A stretch of DNA of 64,000 nt from positions 434,001 to 498,000 of the forward strand of contig CAVQBF010000008.1 of NCBI GenBank assembly GCA_963710615.1, read 5' to 3'. How positions within the stretch are numbered: position 1 is the stretch's first letter; each line of letters opens with the position of its first letter. The DNA comes from GCA-2746605 sp963710615. Lineage in GTDB: Bacteria > Bacteroidota > Ignavibacteria > Ignavibacteriales > Melioribacteraceae. Made by a program: the position numbers and the translations under genes. Below are positions 17,088 to 26,985 of this stretch, in pieces. Below the pieces are notes generated by a model. It made no database searches. It saw nothing but the letters and a program-made list of their open reading frames with translations, and was not told where the DNA came from.

Positions 17088-18521
17088 TCAAGTAATAAAC
17101 TGCTTATATCTTTTGTATCTTTGAATAATACTTTTCACATAAGCTATTGTTTCTTTTCCATTAGAGTAACCATTGCGGACTACTTCGTCATTGTAATATT
17201 TCGGTTTAGATTTTTTTAGTAGGAATTCAGCTACATTTTTATTCCAAATGTTTGGATTTGCTCCATGTTTCTCAGCCAATCTTCTGGCATCTTCTATATG
17301 ACCAAAACCAATGTTATAAGAAGCTAGAACAAACTTTATTCTTTCCTCTTTATTTTCAATATACTTAATCCAATACTTATCCAACCATTTTATATAATCA
17401 ACCCCGGCTTTAAGATTTTGTTTGGGATCATAAATGTCATTTGCGCCATGAGCTTCAGCAGTTTCAGGAAGTAGTTGCATCAGTCCAACTGCTCCGGCCC
17501 ATGATTGAACATCCGGTTTAAATTTAGATTCTTGAAATATAAGGGAAGCTAATAATCTCCAATCCCAACCGATTGTATCAGCATATTGCTTTATCAAATC
17601 ATCATATTTAGAAATGCCGCCGTTCTCGCTTAAAAAATATTTACTGCTTCTCCTGGCTTTGTAATAAGACCGGTATTTATAATAACGATCATAAATAACA
17701 TAATAATCTAATTTTTGACTAAAATCTTCAATCCAATTATTCAACTCTTCCAGAAAATCAGTTGATCCTTTTTTGACAGCCCAAGCTATTCTTTGTGGGA
17801 ATGATATATGCGTATCAATGTCCAAGTTTGTGTAGTAGGCTTTATTCAGTTGAGCAATATTTTCGTCAGATATTGTGTAATCAATTTCTCCGATTGCCAC
17901 TTTTTCAATTAAATCTTCAATGGATAAGCTATCAGCAGCGTCAACAATATCAATGTGCCCACCAATCTCATTGGAGAGATTTTCTAATCTTTCTTTATAC
18001 ACGCTTCCTTTTCTTACATGAACAGTTTTATATTCTAGATCTAAAGGATTTTTAATCAATTCTCTATTAATCTGATCCAAAGTTAATCTTCTCCAGTTAT
18101 CAGGTTTCCTCTGAACCAAAACTTGATGTGTGGTATTAAGTGGAATTGTAAAATCTGCCTTCTCTCTTCTGCTTCCAGTAACGGTCAAGTTAAAGGCTAT
18201 TAAGTCACCCTCACCGTTCTCAAGCATTTTAAACATTTCGTCAATATCTTTAGAGATTTTAATTTCAACATCAACCCCTAAAGTTTCGGCAAATCTTTGA
18301 AGCAATTCATACTCATAGCCCATTGTTCTACCTTTGTAGATAAAATAGCTGTAAGCATTAAATCCAGTGATGGCAACAATTTTGCCTCTTTTTTTTATTT
18401 TTTCGATTGATATATGTTCAGCGGGATTTTCTATGTTCGACTTGCAACTGAGAACTAAGAAAACAATTGGCAATAGAACAAACGCTAGTGTGATGTATAA
18501 ATTTTTGTTCTTAAGATTCAC
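17088..18521 (-). CDS. mltF: Membrane-bound lytic murein transglycosylase F-like lipoprotein
   Basis: The enzyme cleaves peptidoglycan glycan strands to 1,6-anhydro ends. The 477-residue product has a signal peptide ending in VLSC, so Cys26 is the probable lipid site. A type 3 periplasmic solute-binding domain covers about residues 40-290 (KRGKIVAITGFNAYSYF, GYEYELLQRFAETLGV). A lysozyme-like SLT domain follows, with the catalytic Glu in ASLIFQESKFKPD at about 325 and GAVGLMQLLPETA. The domain order is that of MltF. The start is GTG at 18521. It stands alone between the saccharopine pair and a small unknown. Confidence 0.92.
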   Translation of the reverse strand: MNLKNKNLYITLAFVLLPIVFLVLSCKSNIENPAEHISIEKIKKRGKIVAITGFNAYSYFIYKGRTMGYEYELLQRFAETLGVDVEIKISKDIDEMFKMLENGEGDLIAFNLTVTGSRREKADFTIPLNTTHQVLVQRKPDNWRRLTLDQINRELIKNPLDLEYKTVHVRKGSVYKERLENLSNEIGGHIDIVDAADSLSIEDLIEKVAIGEIDYTISDENIAQLNKAYYTNLDIDTHISFPQRIAWAVKKGSTDFLEELNNWIEDFSQKLDYYVIYDRYYKYRSYYKARRSSKYFLSENGGISKYDDLIKQYADTIGWDWRLLASLIFQESKFKPDVQSWAGAVGLMQLLPETAEAHGANDIYDPKQNLKAGVDYIKWLDKYWIKYIENKEERIKFVLASYNIGFGHIEDARRLAEKHGANPNIWNKNVAEFLLKKSKPKYYNDEVVRNGYSNGKETIAYVKSIIQRYKRYKQFIT

Positions 18522-18632
18522 AGTTTAGACTAAAAATAAAATTTAATGATAAAATTTTCTACTAAGCTACTAATTTAGAAAGATTTTTCAAACGAAATTT
18601 TTATTCCAATTGTATCTTTTATAAAAAAATAC

Positions 18633-18860
18633 TTATTTGCCGATACTCACTTTAATTTTTTGATTTTCCTCATAATCATGAATCCATTCAACACCAATAT
18701 CTCTTAAAAATTCATCTATTTCAAAAGCTTTATTCATCATTATCTTTTGATGTGAACTGGTAGGCTTATTTTCTCTCGCTAATCTAGCCCATTCAATCAA
18801 TTCTTCTTTAACATTTATTAAATTTTTAATCAGTTTATAAGTTAATAGAATATTGTTCAA
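18633..18860 (-). CDS. Small hypothetical protein (75 aa)
   Basis: I do not recognise a family. The product is helical in appearance, without membrane segment, and holds EELIEWARLARENKP and FLRDIGVEWIHDYEE. The start is TTG at 18860 with GGAAAAAG upstream, and no ATG fits better. It lies 111 bases before mltF on the same strand. Support is moderate: length, codon use like its neighbours and a plausible ribosome site. Confidence 0.5.
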   Translation of the reverse strand: MNNILLTYKLIKNLINVKEELIEWARLARENKPTSSHQKIMMNKAFEIDEFLRDIGVEWIHDYEENQKIKVSIGK

Positions 18861-19195
18861 AACTTTTTCCTTATATTTCTCATAGATTTTTTATTATCGC
18901 TAAACAATTCCTCTTATAAAACAGCAATTAAGCAATATCACAAGTGGTTTTAAGATTTGTATCATTTTAATCCATCAATATGATAATGGACTTTATTAAT
19001 TCTTTGAAAGTGACTCTCTAATAGTTATTCATCATAACAAAAGGATACATTGTAGTTGGATAAAATTCTCCATTATTTCAGCAATTATGAAAGTAAAATC
19101 ATTTATGAAATATTCTACAAGCTATAATTTATCGGGTTAATTTTTTATTTTATAATAATAAATATTTTTTATTACCTAAAACTGTGGAGTTAAAT
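18861..19195. other. Divergent intergenic region (335 bases) upstream of mutA
   Basis: The stretch is AT-rich with no reading frame of note. A TATAAT hexamer at 19151-19156, about 40 bases before the mutA start, could be a -10 box, but no clear -35 accompanies it and in such AT-rich DNA it may be chance. I looked for the conserved boxes of a cobalamin riboswitch and did not find them. Confidence 0.4.
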
Positions 19196-21169
19196 ATGTC
19201 GGAAGAAATTCCAACAGAAAAATTTGAATTAGAACCCAAATTAAATCTTAAGTCGGAGTTTACACCACCAACTTTTGAAGAGTGGAAAGAACAAGTTGAA
19301 AAAGACTTAAAAGGGGCTTCTTACGAAAAAAAACTAATTACAAAAACCTATGAAGGAATTAACTTAAATCCTATTTACTCAAAAAAGGATATAACAAATT
19401 CACCCTTTATTGATTCTTTGCCAAGCGGAGATAATTTTGTTCGAGGAAGTTCTTCAAGTGGCTATCATGGAAAATCTTGGGATGTTAATCAAGAAATTTT
19501 AACCGCAGATGTAGAAGATTTTAACAAAATTGTTTTGGATGCTTTATGCAAAGGACAAAATTGTATAAATCTTAAATTAGATACTGCTACAAAATTGGGT
19601 TTAGATGCAGATTATGCTGATACAGAGATGGTCGGAGATACTGGTTTATCAATATCTGCAATTAACTCTTTAAAAAGAGCTTTGAAGAATATAGATTTTG
19701 GTTCCGTTCCTCTTTACATCGATGCCGGTTATAATGTAATACCTTTTCTTTCTCTGATAAATGCTTACTTTGAAGAGAGTAATCTTGATATCTCTAAATT
19801 AAGCGGTTCAATAATCGCAGATCCGATTGCACACTTGACCCATTATAATGAATTACCGGTAGACCTGGAATTTGTTTTTGATATGATGAAGAATTCTGTT
19901 GAGTGGGGAAATAAATTTGCAGGAAATATCAAAACTATAGGGATTAATACTATTCCATATTTGAATGCAGGGGCAAATGCCGTTCAGGAATTAGCTTACG
20001 CCATGTCTACTCTTGTTTATTACTTAAACGAGCTAATTGAAAGAGGTCTTGAACATGAAAATGTGTTTTCAAAAATTCATTTTTCCTTTGGGGTCAGCAC
20101 AAATTACTTCATGGAAATTGCAAAGTTCCGTGCAGTAAACGTTTTACTTAAAGCAATTGCGTCTGAATTTCGCATTGATAATAAAGATCTTAAACTAAAT
20201 ATTGGAGCGAAATCGTCTGAGTTTAATCAAACAGTATTGGATCCTTACGTAAATATGCTCAGAACAACATCTCAAACATTCAGTGCTATTCTTGGGGGAG
20301 TAAATTATATAACTACAAGTCCTTTTGATGAAACTTTAAGAAGACCGGATAATTTTTCAAGAAGAATTGCAAGAAATACACAAACTATTTTAAGAGAAGA
20401 ATCCCATCTCGATCAAGTTATTGATCCTGCTGGTGGTTCATACTATATTGAATCTCTTACAGAAGAAATTGCAAAAAAATCTTGGGAATTATTCAAAGAA
20501 GTTGAGAGTAATGGCGGAATTATAGAGTCACTCAAAACAGGTTTTATTCAAAAATCAATTAATGAAATTTTTGAACAGAGACAAAATGATATTAACAAGA
20601 GAAAATCTGTTATTGTAGGAACAAACATGTTTGCCGATGTTCACGAAAAAGAACTTGAAATAAGAAAATTTGATCAAAAGGCTTTCCAGAAGAAACGCTC
20701 CGAGTATTTAAAGAAATTCAGAGTTAATGGAAGTACGGAGAAACATCAAGCAATTCTTGATAAATTAAATTTGATCCCTAATTCAAATTCAATGGAAATA
20801 ATTGAAACAATAACAGAAGCTTTCCGTATCGGCTCAACTATAGGAGAAGTTACAAGTTCATTATACTCCTCTCACAAAGTGGAACTTAAAATAAATAAAC
20901 TCGTTAAGCAAAGAGCTTCTGAAGGATTTGAGAAATTACGCCATTTATCACAAAACTATAAAGATAAGAACGGACATTTACCAAAAGTATTCTTAGCAAA
21001 CTACGGCTCAATTAGTGAATATAAAGCTCGTGCAGATTTCTCAAAAGGATTTTTTGAAGTCGGCGGTTTTGATGTAATTGATCCTAAAGGATTTAGAGAC
21101 GACAGAAGAAGTCGTAAATGCATCATTGGAGTCAGGAGCTACAGTTATTGTTATTTGTTCAACAGATGA
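19196..21169 (+). CDS. mutA: Methylmalonyl-CoA mutase small subunit, main part (frameshifted near 21095)
   Basis: MutA is the non-catalytic partner of the B12-dependent mutase that interconverts succinyl-CoA and (R)-methylmalonyl-CoA. The ATG at 19196 is preferred over the in-frame GTG at 19184 because GGAG lies six bases before it. TIM-barrel marks include NYFMEIAKFRAVNVLLKAI, TSPFDETLRRPDNFSRRIA and VIDPAGGSYYIESLTEE. After GFDVIDPKGF the frame ends in unrelated residues at 21169, while the expected continuation (ETTEEVVNASLESG) is one base on. The stop lies inside the C-terminal cobalamin-fold domain, so as written the subunit would be cut short by about 65 residues. A sequencing error is at least as likely as a real mutation. 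Confidence 0.9.
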   Translation: MSEEIPTEKFELEPKLNLKSEFTPPTFEEWKEQVEKDLKGASYEKKLITKTYEGINLNPIYSKKDITNSPFIDSLPSGDNFVRGSSSSGYHGKSWDVNQEILTADVEDFNKIVLDALCKGQNCINLKLDTATKLGLDADYADTEMVGDTGLSISAINSLKRALKNIDFGSVPLYIDAGYNVIPFLSLINAYFEESNLDISKLSGSIIADPIAHLTHYNELPVDLEFVFDMMKNSVEWGNKFAGNIKTIGINTIPYLNAGANAVQELAYAMSTLVYYLNELIERGLEHENVFSKIHFSFGVSTNYFMEIAKFRAVNVLLKAIASEFRIDNKDLKLNIGAKSSEFNQTVLDPYVNMLRTTSQTFSAILGGVNYITTSPFDETLRRPDNFSRRIARNTQTILREESHLDQVIDPAGGSYYIESLTEEIAKKSWELFKEVESNGGIIESLKTGFIQKSINEIFEQRQNDINKRKSVIVGTNMFADVHEKELEIRKFDQKAFQKKRSEYLKKFRVNGSTEKHQAILDKLNLIPNSNSMEIIETITEAFRIGSTIGEVTSSLYSSHKVELKINKLVKQRASEGFEKLRHLSQNYKDKNGHLPKVFLANYGSISEYKARADFSKGFFEVGGFDVIDPKGFRDDRRSRKCIIGVRSYSYCYLFNR

Positions 21170-21368
21170 TAATTATCCGGAAATTGTTCCTAAAGTTGTA
21201 AGCGGATTAAAATCACAACATAGAAATTTGCAGATAATACTTGCTGGTTATCCTAATGATCAAGTTGATGAGCATAAAAAATCCGGTATTGATGATTTTA
21301 TCTTTCTTGGAGCTAATGTGATGGAAAAACTCACAAATCTCTTCAATAAAATTGGAGGGGTAAAATAA
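21078..21368 (+). CDS. mutA: Methylmalonyl-CoA mutase small subunit, C-terminal part in the +1 frame
   Basis: This frame continues the mutA product from about 21096: ETTEEVVNASLESGATVIVIC, then IPKV-like and FIFLGANVMEKLTNLFNKIG, the end of the C-terminal Rossmann-like domain. It is not an independent gene: the apparent TTG start at 21078 has no ribosome site and the first residues (LILKDL) are out of family register. Its TAA overlaps the mutB ATG as TAATG, which shows that ribosomes were meant to finish mutA here and pass on to mutB. Confidence 0.85.
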   Translation: MILKDLETTEEVVNASLESGATVIVICSTDDNYPEIVPKVVSGLKSQHRNLQIILAGYPNDQVDEHKKSGIDDFIFLGANVMEKLTNLFNKIGGVK

Positions 21369-23551
21369 TGAATAAACCTAATTTTAAAAATGTAGAACTA
21401 AAATTCAATAAAGAAAATAAAACTTATTCTGAATGGAAATCTGAATTTGAAAAATCTGTGGGCAAATCTCCAGAAGAATCAATTTTTGAAACGATGGAAA
21501 AAATTCCGGTTGCTCCACTATATACAAAAGATGATATTAAGGATTTTGAACATCTGGAATATATGTCGGGAATACCACCATTTTTACGCGGACCTTACAG
21601 TACTATGTATGTTTCTCGTCCCTGGACAGTTCGTCAATATGCAGGGTTTTCAACCGCTGAAGAAAGCAATGCATTTTACCGCAGAAATTTAGCAATGGGT
21701 CAAAAAGGTCTTTCCGTTGCATTTGATCTTGCAACTCACCGTGGTTATGACTCAGATCATAAAAGAGTTGTTGGCGATGTTGGCAAAGCGGGTGTGGCTA
21801 TTGACTCTGTTGAGGACATGAAAATTTTATTTGACTCCATTCCACTTGATAAAATGTCTGTATCAATGACCATGAATGGAGCAGTGCTTCCTATTATGGC
21901 ATTCTATATTGTTGCGGCGGAAGAGCAAGGTGTAAAACCGGAATTCTTAACCGGAACAATTCAGAATGATATTCTCAAAGAGTATATGGTTCGTAATACT
22001 TATATTTATCCACCTGAACAATCAATAAAAATCATTGCTGATATCTTCGAATTTGCTTCTCGAAATATGCCAAAATTTAATAGTATAAGTATTTCCGGCT
22101 ATCATATGCAGGAAGCGGGCGCAACAGCAGATCTTGAAATGGCTTACACTCTTGCAGATGGTTTAGAATACGTAAAAACCGGAATTAAAGCAGGACTTGA
22201 TGTTGATCAATTCGCTCCTCGACTCTCATTCTTTTGGGCACTTGGAATGAACTACTTTATGGAAATTGCAAAGATGAGAGCTGCAAGAATTCTTTGGGCA
22301 AAACTTATTAAGCAGTTTAATCCTAAAAATCCAAAGTCTATGTCATTAAGGACTCACTCGCAAACTTCAGGATGGAGTTTAACCGAGCAAGATCCTTTCA
22401 ATAATGTCGTAAGAACTTGTGTTGAAGCAATGGCTGCAGCACTGGGTCATACTCAATCGCTACATACAAATTCTTTGGATGAAGCAATTGCTCTTCCAAC
22501 TGATTTTTCAGCACGAATTGCTAGAAATACTCAACTTTATCTTCAGTATGAATCTGGTATTACTAATGTAATTGATCCTTGGGGCGGTTCTTATCTTGTT
22601 GAGTATTTAACAGATTCATTAATTAAAAAAGGCTGGGAGCATATTCTAGAAATTGAATTGTTAGGCGGAATGACAAAAGCAATTGAAGCGGGAATTCCTA
22701 AAATGCGAATTGAAGAGGCTGCTGCAAGAAGACAAGCTAGAATTGATTCTGGTTTGGAGACTATTGTGGGAAATAATAAATATAGACTTGATAAAGAAGA
22801 TCCAATTGAAATTTTAGAGGTTGACAACACCGCAGTAAGATTATCTCAAATTAAACGATTAAATGAAATTAAGAGAACCAGAAACAATAGGGAAGTACAA
22901 CAAGCCTTATCAGCAATTACAAAATGTGCTGAAACCAAGGAAGGTAATCTTCTTGATTTAGCGGTTAATGCTGCGAAAAAGCGCGCAACTCTTGGAGAAA
23001 TTTCCGATGCTATTGAAAAAGTTAGCGGAAGATACAAAGCTACAACTAGAACAATATCAGGAGTTTACAGCAGTGAATATAAAGGAAGTGAAAACCAAAT
23101 GTTAAACAAAGCAAGAGAATTAACAAACCAATTTGCAGAAAATGAAGGCAGAAGACCAAGGATATTAATCGCAAAGATTGGGCAAGATGGACACGACCGC
23201 GGGGCTAAAGTAGTAGCAACTGCGTATGCCGATATGGGCTTTGACGTTGACGTTGGTCCACTTTTCCAAACTCCTGAAGAGACCGCAAAACAAGCAGTTG
23301 AAAATGACGTTCACGTTGTTGGAATGAGTTCACTTGCAGCGGGACATAAAACTTTACTCCCACAGTTAATTGATGAATTGAAAAAATTGGGAAGAGAAGA
23401 TATTATTGTAATAATTGGCGGAGTAATTCCTTCGCAGGATTATGAATATTTGTATGAAAAAGGAGCAGCGGCAATTTTTGGACCTGGCACCAAAATACCC
23501 GAAGCAGGTATTCAGGTTATGAAAATTGTCAATGAGAGATTTGGGAGTTAG
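21368..23551 (+). CDS. mutB: Methylmalonyl-CoA mutase large (catalytic) subunit
   Basis: This subunit binds adenosylcobalamin and catalyses the carbon skeleton rearrangement between succinyl-CoA and methylmalonyl-CoA. The 727-residue product is complete. The barrel shows PFLRGPYSTMYVSRPWTVRQ, MTMNGAVLPIMAFY, TGTIQNDILKEY, SGYHMQEAGA and LRTHSQTSGWSLTEQDP. The C-terminal cobalamin domain has the DxHxxG motif (GQDGHDRGAKV), with the cobalt-ligating histidine near residue 608. Start and stop of mutA and mutB overlap by one base. A hairpin follows the stop. The MeaB chaperone gene lies 3.4 kb downstream. Confidence 0.97.
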   Translation: MNKPNFKNVELKFNKENKTYSEWKSEFEKSVGKSPEESIFETMEKIPVAPLYTKDDIKDFEHLEYMSGIPPFLRGPYSTMYVSRPWTVRQYAGFSTAEESNAFYRRNLAMGQKGLSVAFDLATHRGYDSDHKRVVGDVGKAGVAIDSVEDMKILFDSIPLDKMSVSMTMNGAVLPIMAFYIVAAEEQGVKPEFLTGTIQNDILKEYMVRNTYIYPPEQSIKIIADIFEFASRNMPKFNSISISGYHMQEAGATADLEMAYTLADGLEYVKTGIKAGLDVDQFAPRLSFFWALGMNYFMEIAKMRAARILWAKLIKQFNPKNPKSMSLRTHSQTSGWSLTEQDPFNNVVRTCVEAMAAALGHTQSLHTNSLDEAIALPTDFSARIARNTQLYLQYESGITNVIDPWGGSYLVEYLTDSLIKKGWEHILEIELLGGMTKAIEAGIPKMRIEEAAARRQARIDSGLETIVGNNKYRLDKEDPIEILEVDNTAVRLSQIKRLNEIKRTRNNREVQQALSAITKCAETKEGNLLDLAVNAAKKRATLGEISDAIEKVSGRYKATTRTISGVYSSEYKGSENQMLNKARELTNQFAENEGRRPRILIAKIGQDGHDRGAKVVATAYADMGFDVDVGPLFQTPEETAKQAVENDVHVVGMSSLAAGHKTLLPQLIDELKKLGREDIIVIIGGVIPSQDYEYLYEKGAAAIFGPGTKIPEAGIQVMKIVNERFGS

Positions 23552-23575
23552 ATTATTTATAAATCTGTTTAAGGA

Positions 23576-23608
23576 AAAACCGCATCACAAATGTGTTGCG
23601 GTTGTTTT
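23576..23608. terminator. Intrinsic terminator between mutB and the repeat-protein gene
   Basis: AACCGCA (23578-23584) pairs with TGCGGTT (23597-23603), with an inner CACA/TGTG pairing. T-rich DNA follows on the plus strand and A-rich DNA precedes it, so it can serve the converging genes on both strands. Confidence 0.7.
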
Positions 23609-24674
23609 AAAAATTTGCATTTATAAATGGTAGTACTCTAAATGGTACCGGATTACTCTCTGCTATATTTATCAATCCTATTTGAATACCATGCAATATT
23701 TCTGCAAAATTTACAAGACCGATAGTTAATCCATTCTGTGCATAAATTTGATTATATCCAGCGAAAGAAAATCCATTCAACTCCTCTATCTCAGTCCAAC
23801 CAATTGAAATATTACTTCCTGTTAATTCTAAACTCTCTGTTTTGTATCCGCCAAAACTAATACCCGCAATTTCGCCTTCACTAACTAGTGTTCCCACAGC
23901 TAAATTCAACCCGATTATTCCGGCTTGACTAACAATTGCTAAACCACCAATATTTATTCCAGTAATTTCGTCTTCAGAAACTAGTGCTAGTCCACCTATA
24001 TTCACCCCGGTAATTTCTTCTTGAGAAACTAATGCTAATCCGCCCAAATTTGCTCCATAAATTCCACCTTCTGAGACTAAGGCGAGTCCCCCGATATTTA
24101 TACCGTTAATACCTGCTTGAGAAACCTGAGCCAATCCGCCAAAGTTCAATCCTGATATTTCCCCTTCCGAAACTAATGCGAGTCCACCAAAATTAATTCC
24201 AGTAATTCCACCTTGTGATACTTGCGCCAATCCGCCAAAACTAACCCCGGTAATATCACCTTCAGCAACTAATGCCAAACTACCATAATTTAACCCGAAC
24301 ATTTCTCCACCGCTCACTGAAGCGAGCATTCCTAAATTTACTCCAACAATATCTTCTTCCGTAAGATTACCCATACCAATCGCAACACCATTAATATTGC
24401 CCGCAGAAGGTGCCAAACCAAATGCAATTCCATTTATCTCAGAGCCATCTACATATTCTGGTTGCCAAAAAGTAATATTTATCCCATTGATTTCTTCAAT
24501 GTTATCATCACTTATATTAAATCTAATTCCATTCCAGACTTTAGAATTACCAAAACTGAGTCCGGAACTTGCAAAGCCAATATCTAAACTGGAATTTGTT
24601 GATTCATAATCTTGCGCAAAGAAGGCATTTGAAACAAATAGAATAGAAATCAAAATTCTAGTTATAACTTTCAT
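23607..24674 (-). CDS. Secreted repeat protein with eleven 16-residue repeats
   Basis: The 355-residue product begins with a signal peptide (about residues 1-20, ending AFFAQ). From residue 109 it has eleven back-to-back units of exactly 16 residues with the consensus ITGINIGGLALVSEGE; the pattern is looser before (NGIAFGLAPSAGNINGVAIG) and after. Regular Gly and alternating aliphatic residues suggest a beta-solenoid or a membrane-inserted beta structure. Similar repeat proteins are known as surface proteins in several Gram-negative groups, but I cannot assign a function. It converges with mutB and is a single gene. Cysteine is absent from the repeats, so stability must come from packing. Confidence 0.75.
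   Translation of the reverse strand: MKVITRILISILFVSNAFFAQDYESTNSSLDIGFASSGLSFGNSKVWNGIRFNISDDNIEEINGINITFWQPEYVDGSEINGIAFGLAPSAGNINGVAIGMGNLTEEDIVGVNLGMLASVSGGEMFGLNYGSLALVAEGDITGVSFGGLAQVSQGGITGINFGGLALVSEGEISGLNFGGLAQVSQAGINGINIGGLALVSEGGIYGANLGGLALVSQEEITGVNIGGLALVSEDEITGINIGGLAIVSQAGIIGLNLAVGTLVSEGEIAGISFGGYKTESLELTGSNISIGWTEIEELNGFSFAGYNQIYAQNGLTIGLVNFAEILHGIQIGLINIAESNPVPFRVLPFINANF
23823..24350 (-). repeat. Coding tandem repeat, 11 units of 48 bp
   Basis: The units encode 16 residues each and run in frame without gaps. They differ at the DNA level mainly at third positions and a few variable residues, so the protein period is better kept than the DNA period. This points to selection on the protein rather than recent slippage. 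Confidence 0.8.
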
Positions 24675-24793
24675 TAGTCTGATTACTCCTAATTATTTAT
24701 ATTATTTTAGACTTATTAGAAGCGAAAATGTTACATACAAGTTTCATATATTTAGAAATAAGTAGAATATTTTTAGTTAGTAAAGGATTGAAT

Positions 24794-26873
24794 ATGATCA
24801 AAAAATTTGTTGTTTATCATATTTTATTTTTTCTTGTCACATCAAATTTATTACTCTCAGAAAAAGGCTTTTACTATTGAGGACTTGTACAAAATAAAAA
24901 GTGTTGGTTCTGCTGTAATATCGAACGATGGAAAGCAATTTTTATTCACTGTTACAAATTATGATTTACCTAAAAGTAATTCAAACACTGAAGTTTATCT
25001 ATCCAATATCGATGGTTCAAATCAAAGAAAAATAACTAACAACAAAGCGGCAGATTTTAGTCCAATTTGGGACAAAGATAGTAAAGGATTTTATTTTGTT
25101 TCATACAGAACCGGTTCCGCCCAACTTTTTTATCTACCACTAAACGGAGGTGAAGCAAGACAAATTACTGATTTCTATATGGGTATAAATTCTCCAAAAA
25201 TTTCTCCAGACGGGACAAAAATAATTTTTTCAACCAAAGTATTTCCAGAAATTGGGATTGATGAAAAAACCACAAAGGATTTAATTGAAAAAATTAACAA
25301 CGGCCCAGTACAGGCTAACATTGCTGATAGTCTGTTTGTCCGTCATTGGACAGAATATAATGATGGCCAATATTCGCATATAATCTTGTATGATTTAGAA
25401 AATAAAACTTTTACAGATTTAACCCCAGGCTATTTTAATTCACCAACTTTTTCTCCAGGTGGAAATGATGATTATAACTTTTCGCCAGATTCAAAAAAAA
25501 TTGTTTTTTCATCTAAAAGAGTTAAAGATCCTGAAGCTTCAACAAATTCTGATTTGTGGCTTGTAAATATTAATGGAACCGGACTGACAAATTTGACAGC
25601 CAAAAATGAAGCTTACGATGGTCATGGTAAATTTTCACCCAATGGTAAAAAAATTGCTTATCTCACTCAATTAATTCCGGGTTATGAATCGGATAAGTGG
25701 CGAATTGCAGTTTATGATTTGGAGAAAAATACAAGTGAAATAATTACTGAAGCAATTGATAATAACGTAAATGATTTTGAGTGGACTTCAGATTCAAAAT
25801 CAATTTACTTTCACATTGATGAAAAAGGTTATAATCCAATTTTAAAAATTGATTTTGCTGATAAAAAAATAACAAGAATTTTAGAACAGAAAAGTCTTGA
25901 CGGTTTTTCACTATCACCTAATGATGATTTTATGATTTTCTCCTATTCTTTTGTACACAAACCAACTGAGTTAGCAAAACTTGATTTGAACGATAATGAA
26001 ATAATCGACCTAACTAATATTAATGGAGATTTTACGGAACAAGTTGACGTCCGGCCTGCAGAACAAATATGGATTGAAGGCAGCAATGGAAAACAAATTC
26101 AAGTATTTTTAGTTAAGCCCCATAATTTTGATTCAAATAAAAAATATCCATTTGTAATTAATGTTCATGGCGGACCTCAAATGCAGTGGCGTGACTCTTT
26201 CAGGGGCGATTGGCAAGTTTATCCGGGATCCGGATACGTTTTAGCCTTTCCAAATCCACATGGCTCAACTGGATTTGGAGCTGAATTTACACGAGATATT
26301 TCTCTTGGTTGGGATGGAAATGTTTATAATGATATAATGAATGTTATGGACAGTTTAGAAAATCTCTCTTATGTTGACAAAGAAAGAATGGGCGCGATGG
26401 GATGGTCATACGGCGGTTACTTTATGAATCTGCTACAAGCAAAAGGAAATAGATTTAAATGTTTAGCCTCCATGATGGGAATTTATGATCTTGAACAGTT
26501 TTATTTGGAAACAGAAGAATTATGGTTTCCAAATTTTGATTTAGGAGGTAATCCTTGGAAACAAAAAGAACTCTATAATCAACAATCGCCAAGTAAATAT
26601 GTTGATAATTTTGAAACACCAACTTTAATTATAACAGGGGAAAAAGATTATAGAATTTCTTATACTCATAGTCTCAGATATTTCACAGCTTTACAGCTTA
26701 AAGGAATTGATTCCCGACTAATTATTTTCGATAATGATGGACATTGGCCAAATTATTTAAAATCAATGCCGCTTTATTATAATTCGCATTTGGAATGGTT
26801 CAATAAATATTTAGGCGGAGATCCGGCACCTTGGGATTCAAAAAAAATGGTGAGAAATCAAATATTTGAATAA
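24794..26873 (+). CDS. S9-family serine peptidase (dipeptidyl/acylaminoacyl peptidase type), signal peptide out of frame
   Basis: These enzymes have an N-terminal beta-propeller and a C-terminal alpha/beta-hydrolase domain and cut short peptides, usually in the periplasm. Propeller blades show as repeated ISPDGTKIIFS-like, FSPDSKKIVFSS and FSPNGKKIAYLT stretches. The catalytic domain holds HGGPQMQWRDSF, the nucleophile in GWSYGGYFMN, an Asp in ITGEKDYRI and a His in NDGHW. An ATG at 24794 with AAAGGA upstream encodes a good signal peptide (MIKKFVVYHILFFLVTSNLL), but it is in a different frame from the enzyme, which begins in register at about QKKAFTIEDLYKIKS (24858). A +1 shift near 24850-24860 would join them. 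Confidence 0.87.
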
Positions 26874-26880
26874 CTATTTC

Positions 26881-26972
26881 CCTTTGCGAGCTTAGCATTT
26901 TAGTCTTTGCATACTTTGTGAGAAATTCTTTTCTAAAGCAAAAGAACGCTAAGACTATGCGCAAAGAATCTA
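26881..26972. repeat. Imperfect intergenic inverted repeat before meaB
   Basis: The left arm has CTTTGCG..CTTAGCATT and the right arm, read on the other strand, CTTTGCG..CTTAGCGTT, in a 112-base gap that otherwise looks empty. It could fold as an RNA hairpin or be a decayed copy of a dispersed intergenic repeat of the CTTTGCG type often seen in this phylum. No second copy is visible in this window. Confidence 0.4.
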
Positions 26973-26985
26973 AATACTTATTATT

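Noticed and set aside
18861..19195. Cobalamin riboswitch before the B12-dependent mutase genes
   Set aside because: I could not find the conserved B12 box or a matching stem in this region.
23823..24350. A 48-base periodic pattern that could suggest a CRISPR array or satellite
   Set aside because: The period is translated without gaps into 16-residue units of one long protein with a signal peptide; there are no spacers or identical DNA repeats.
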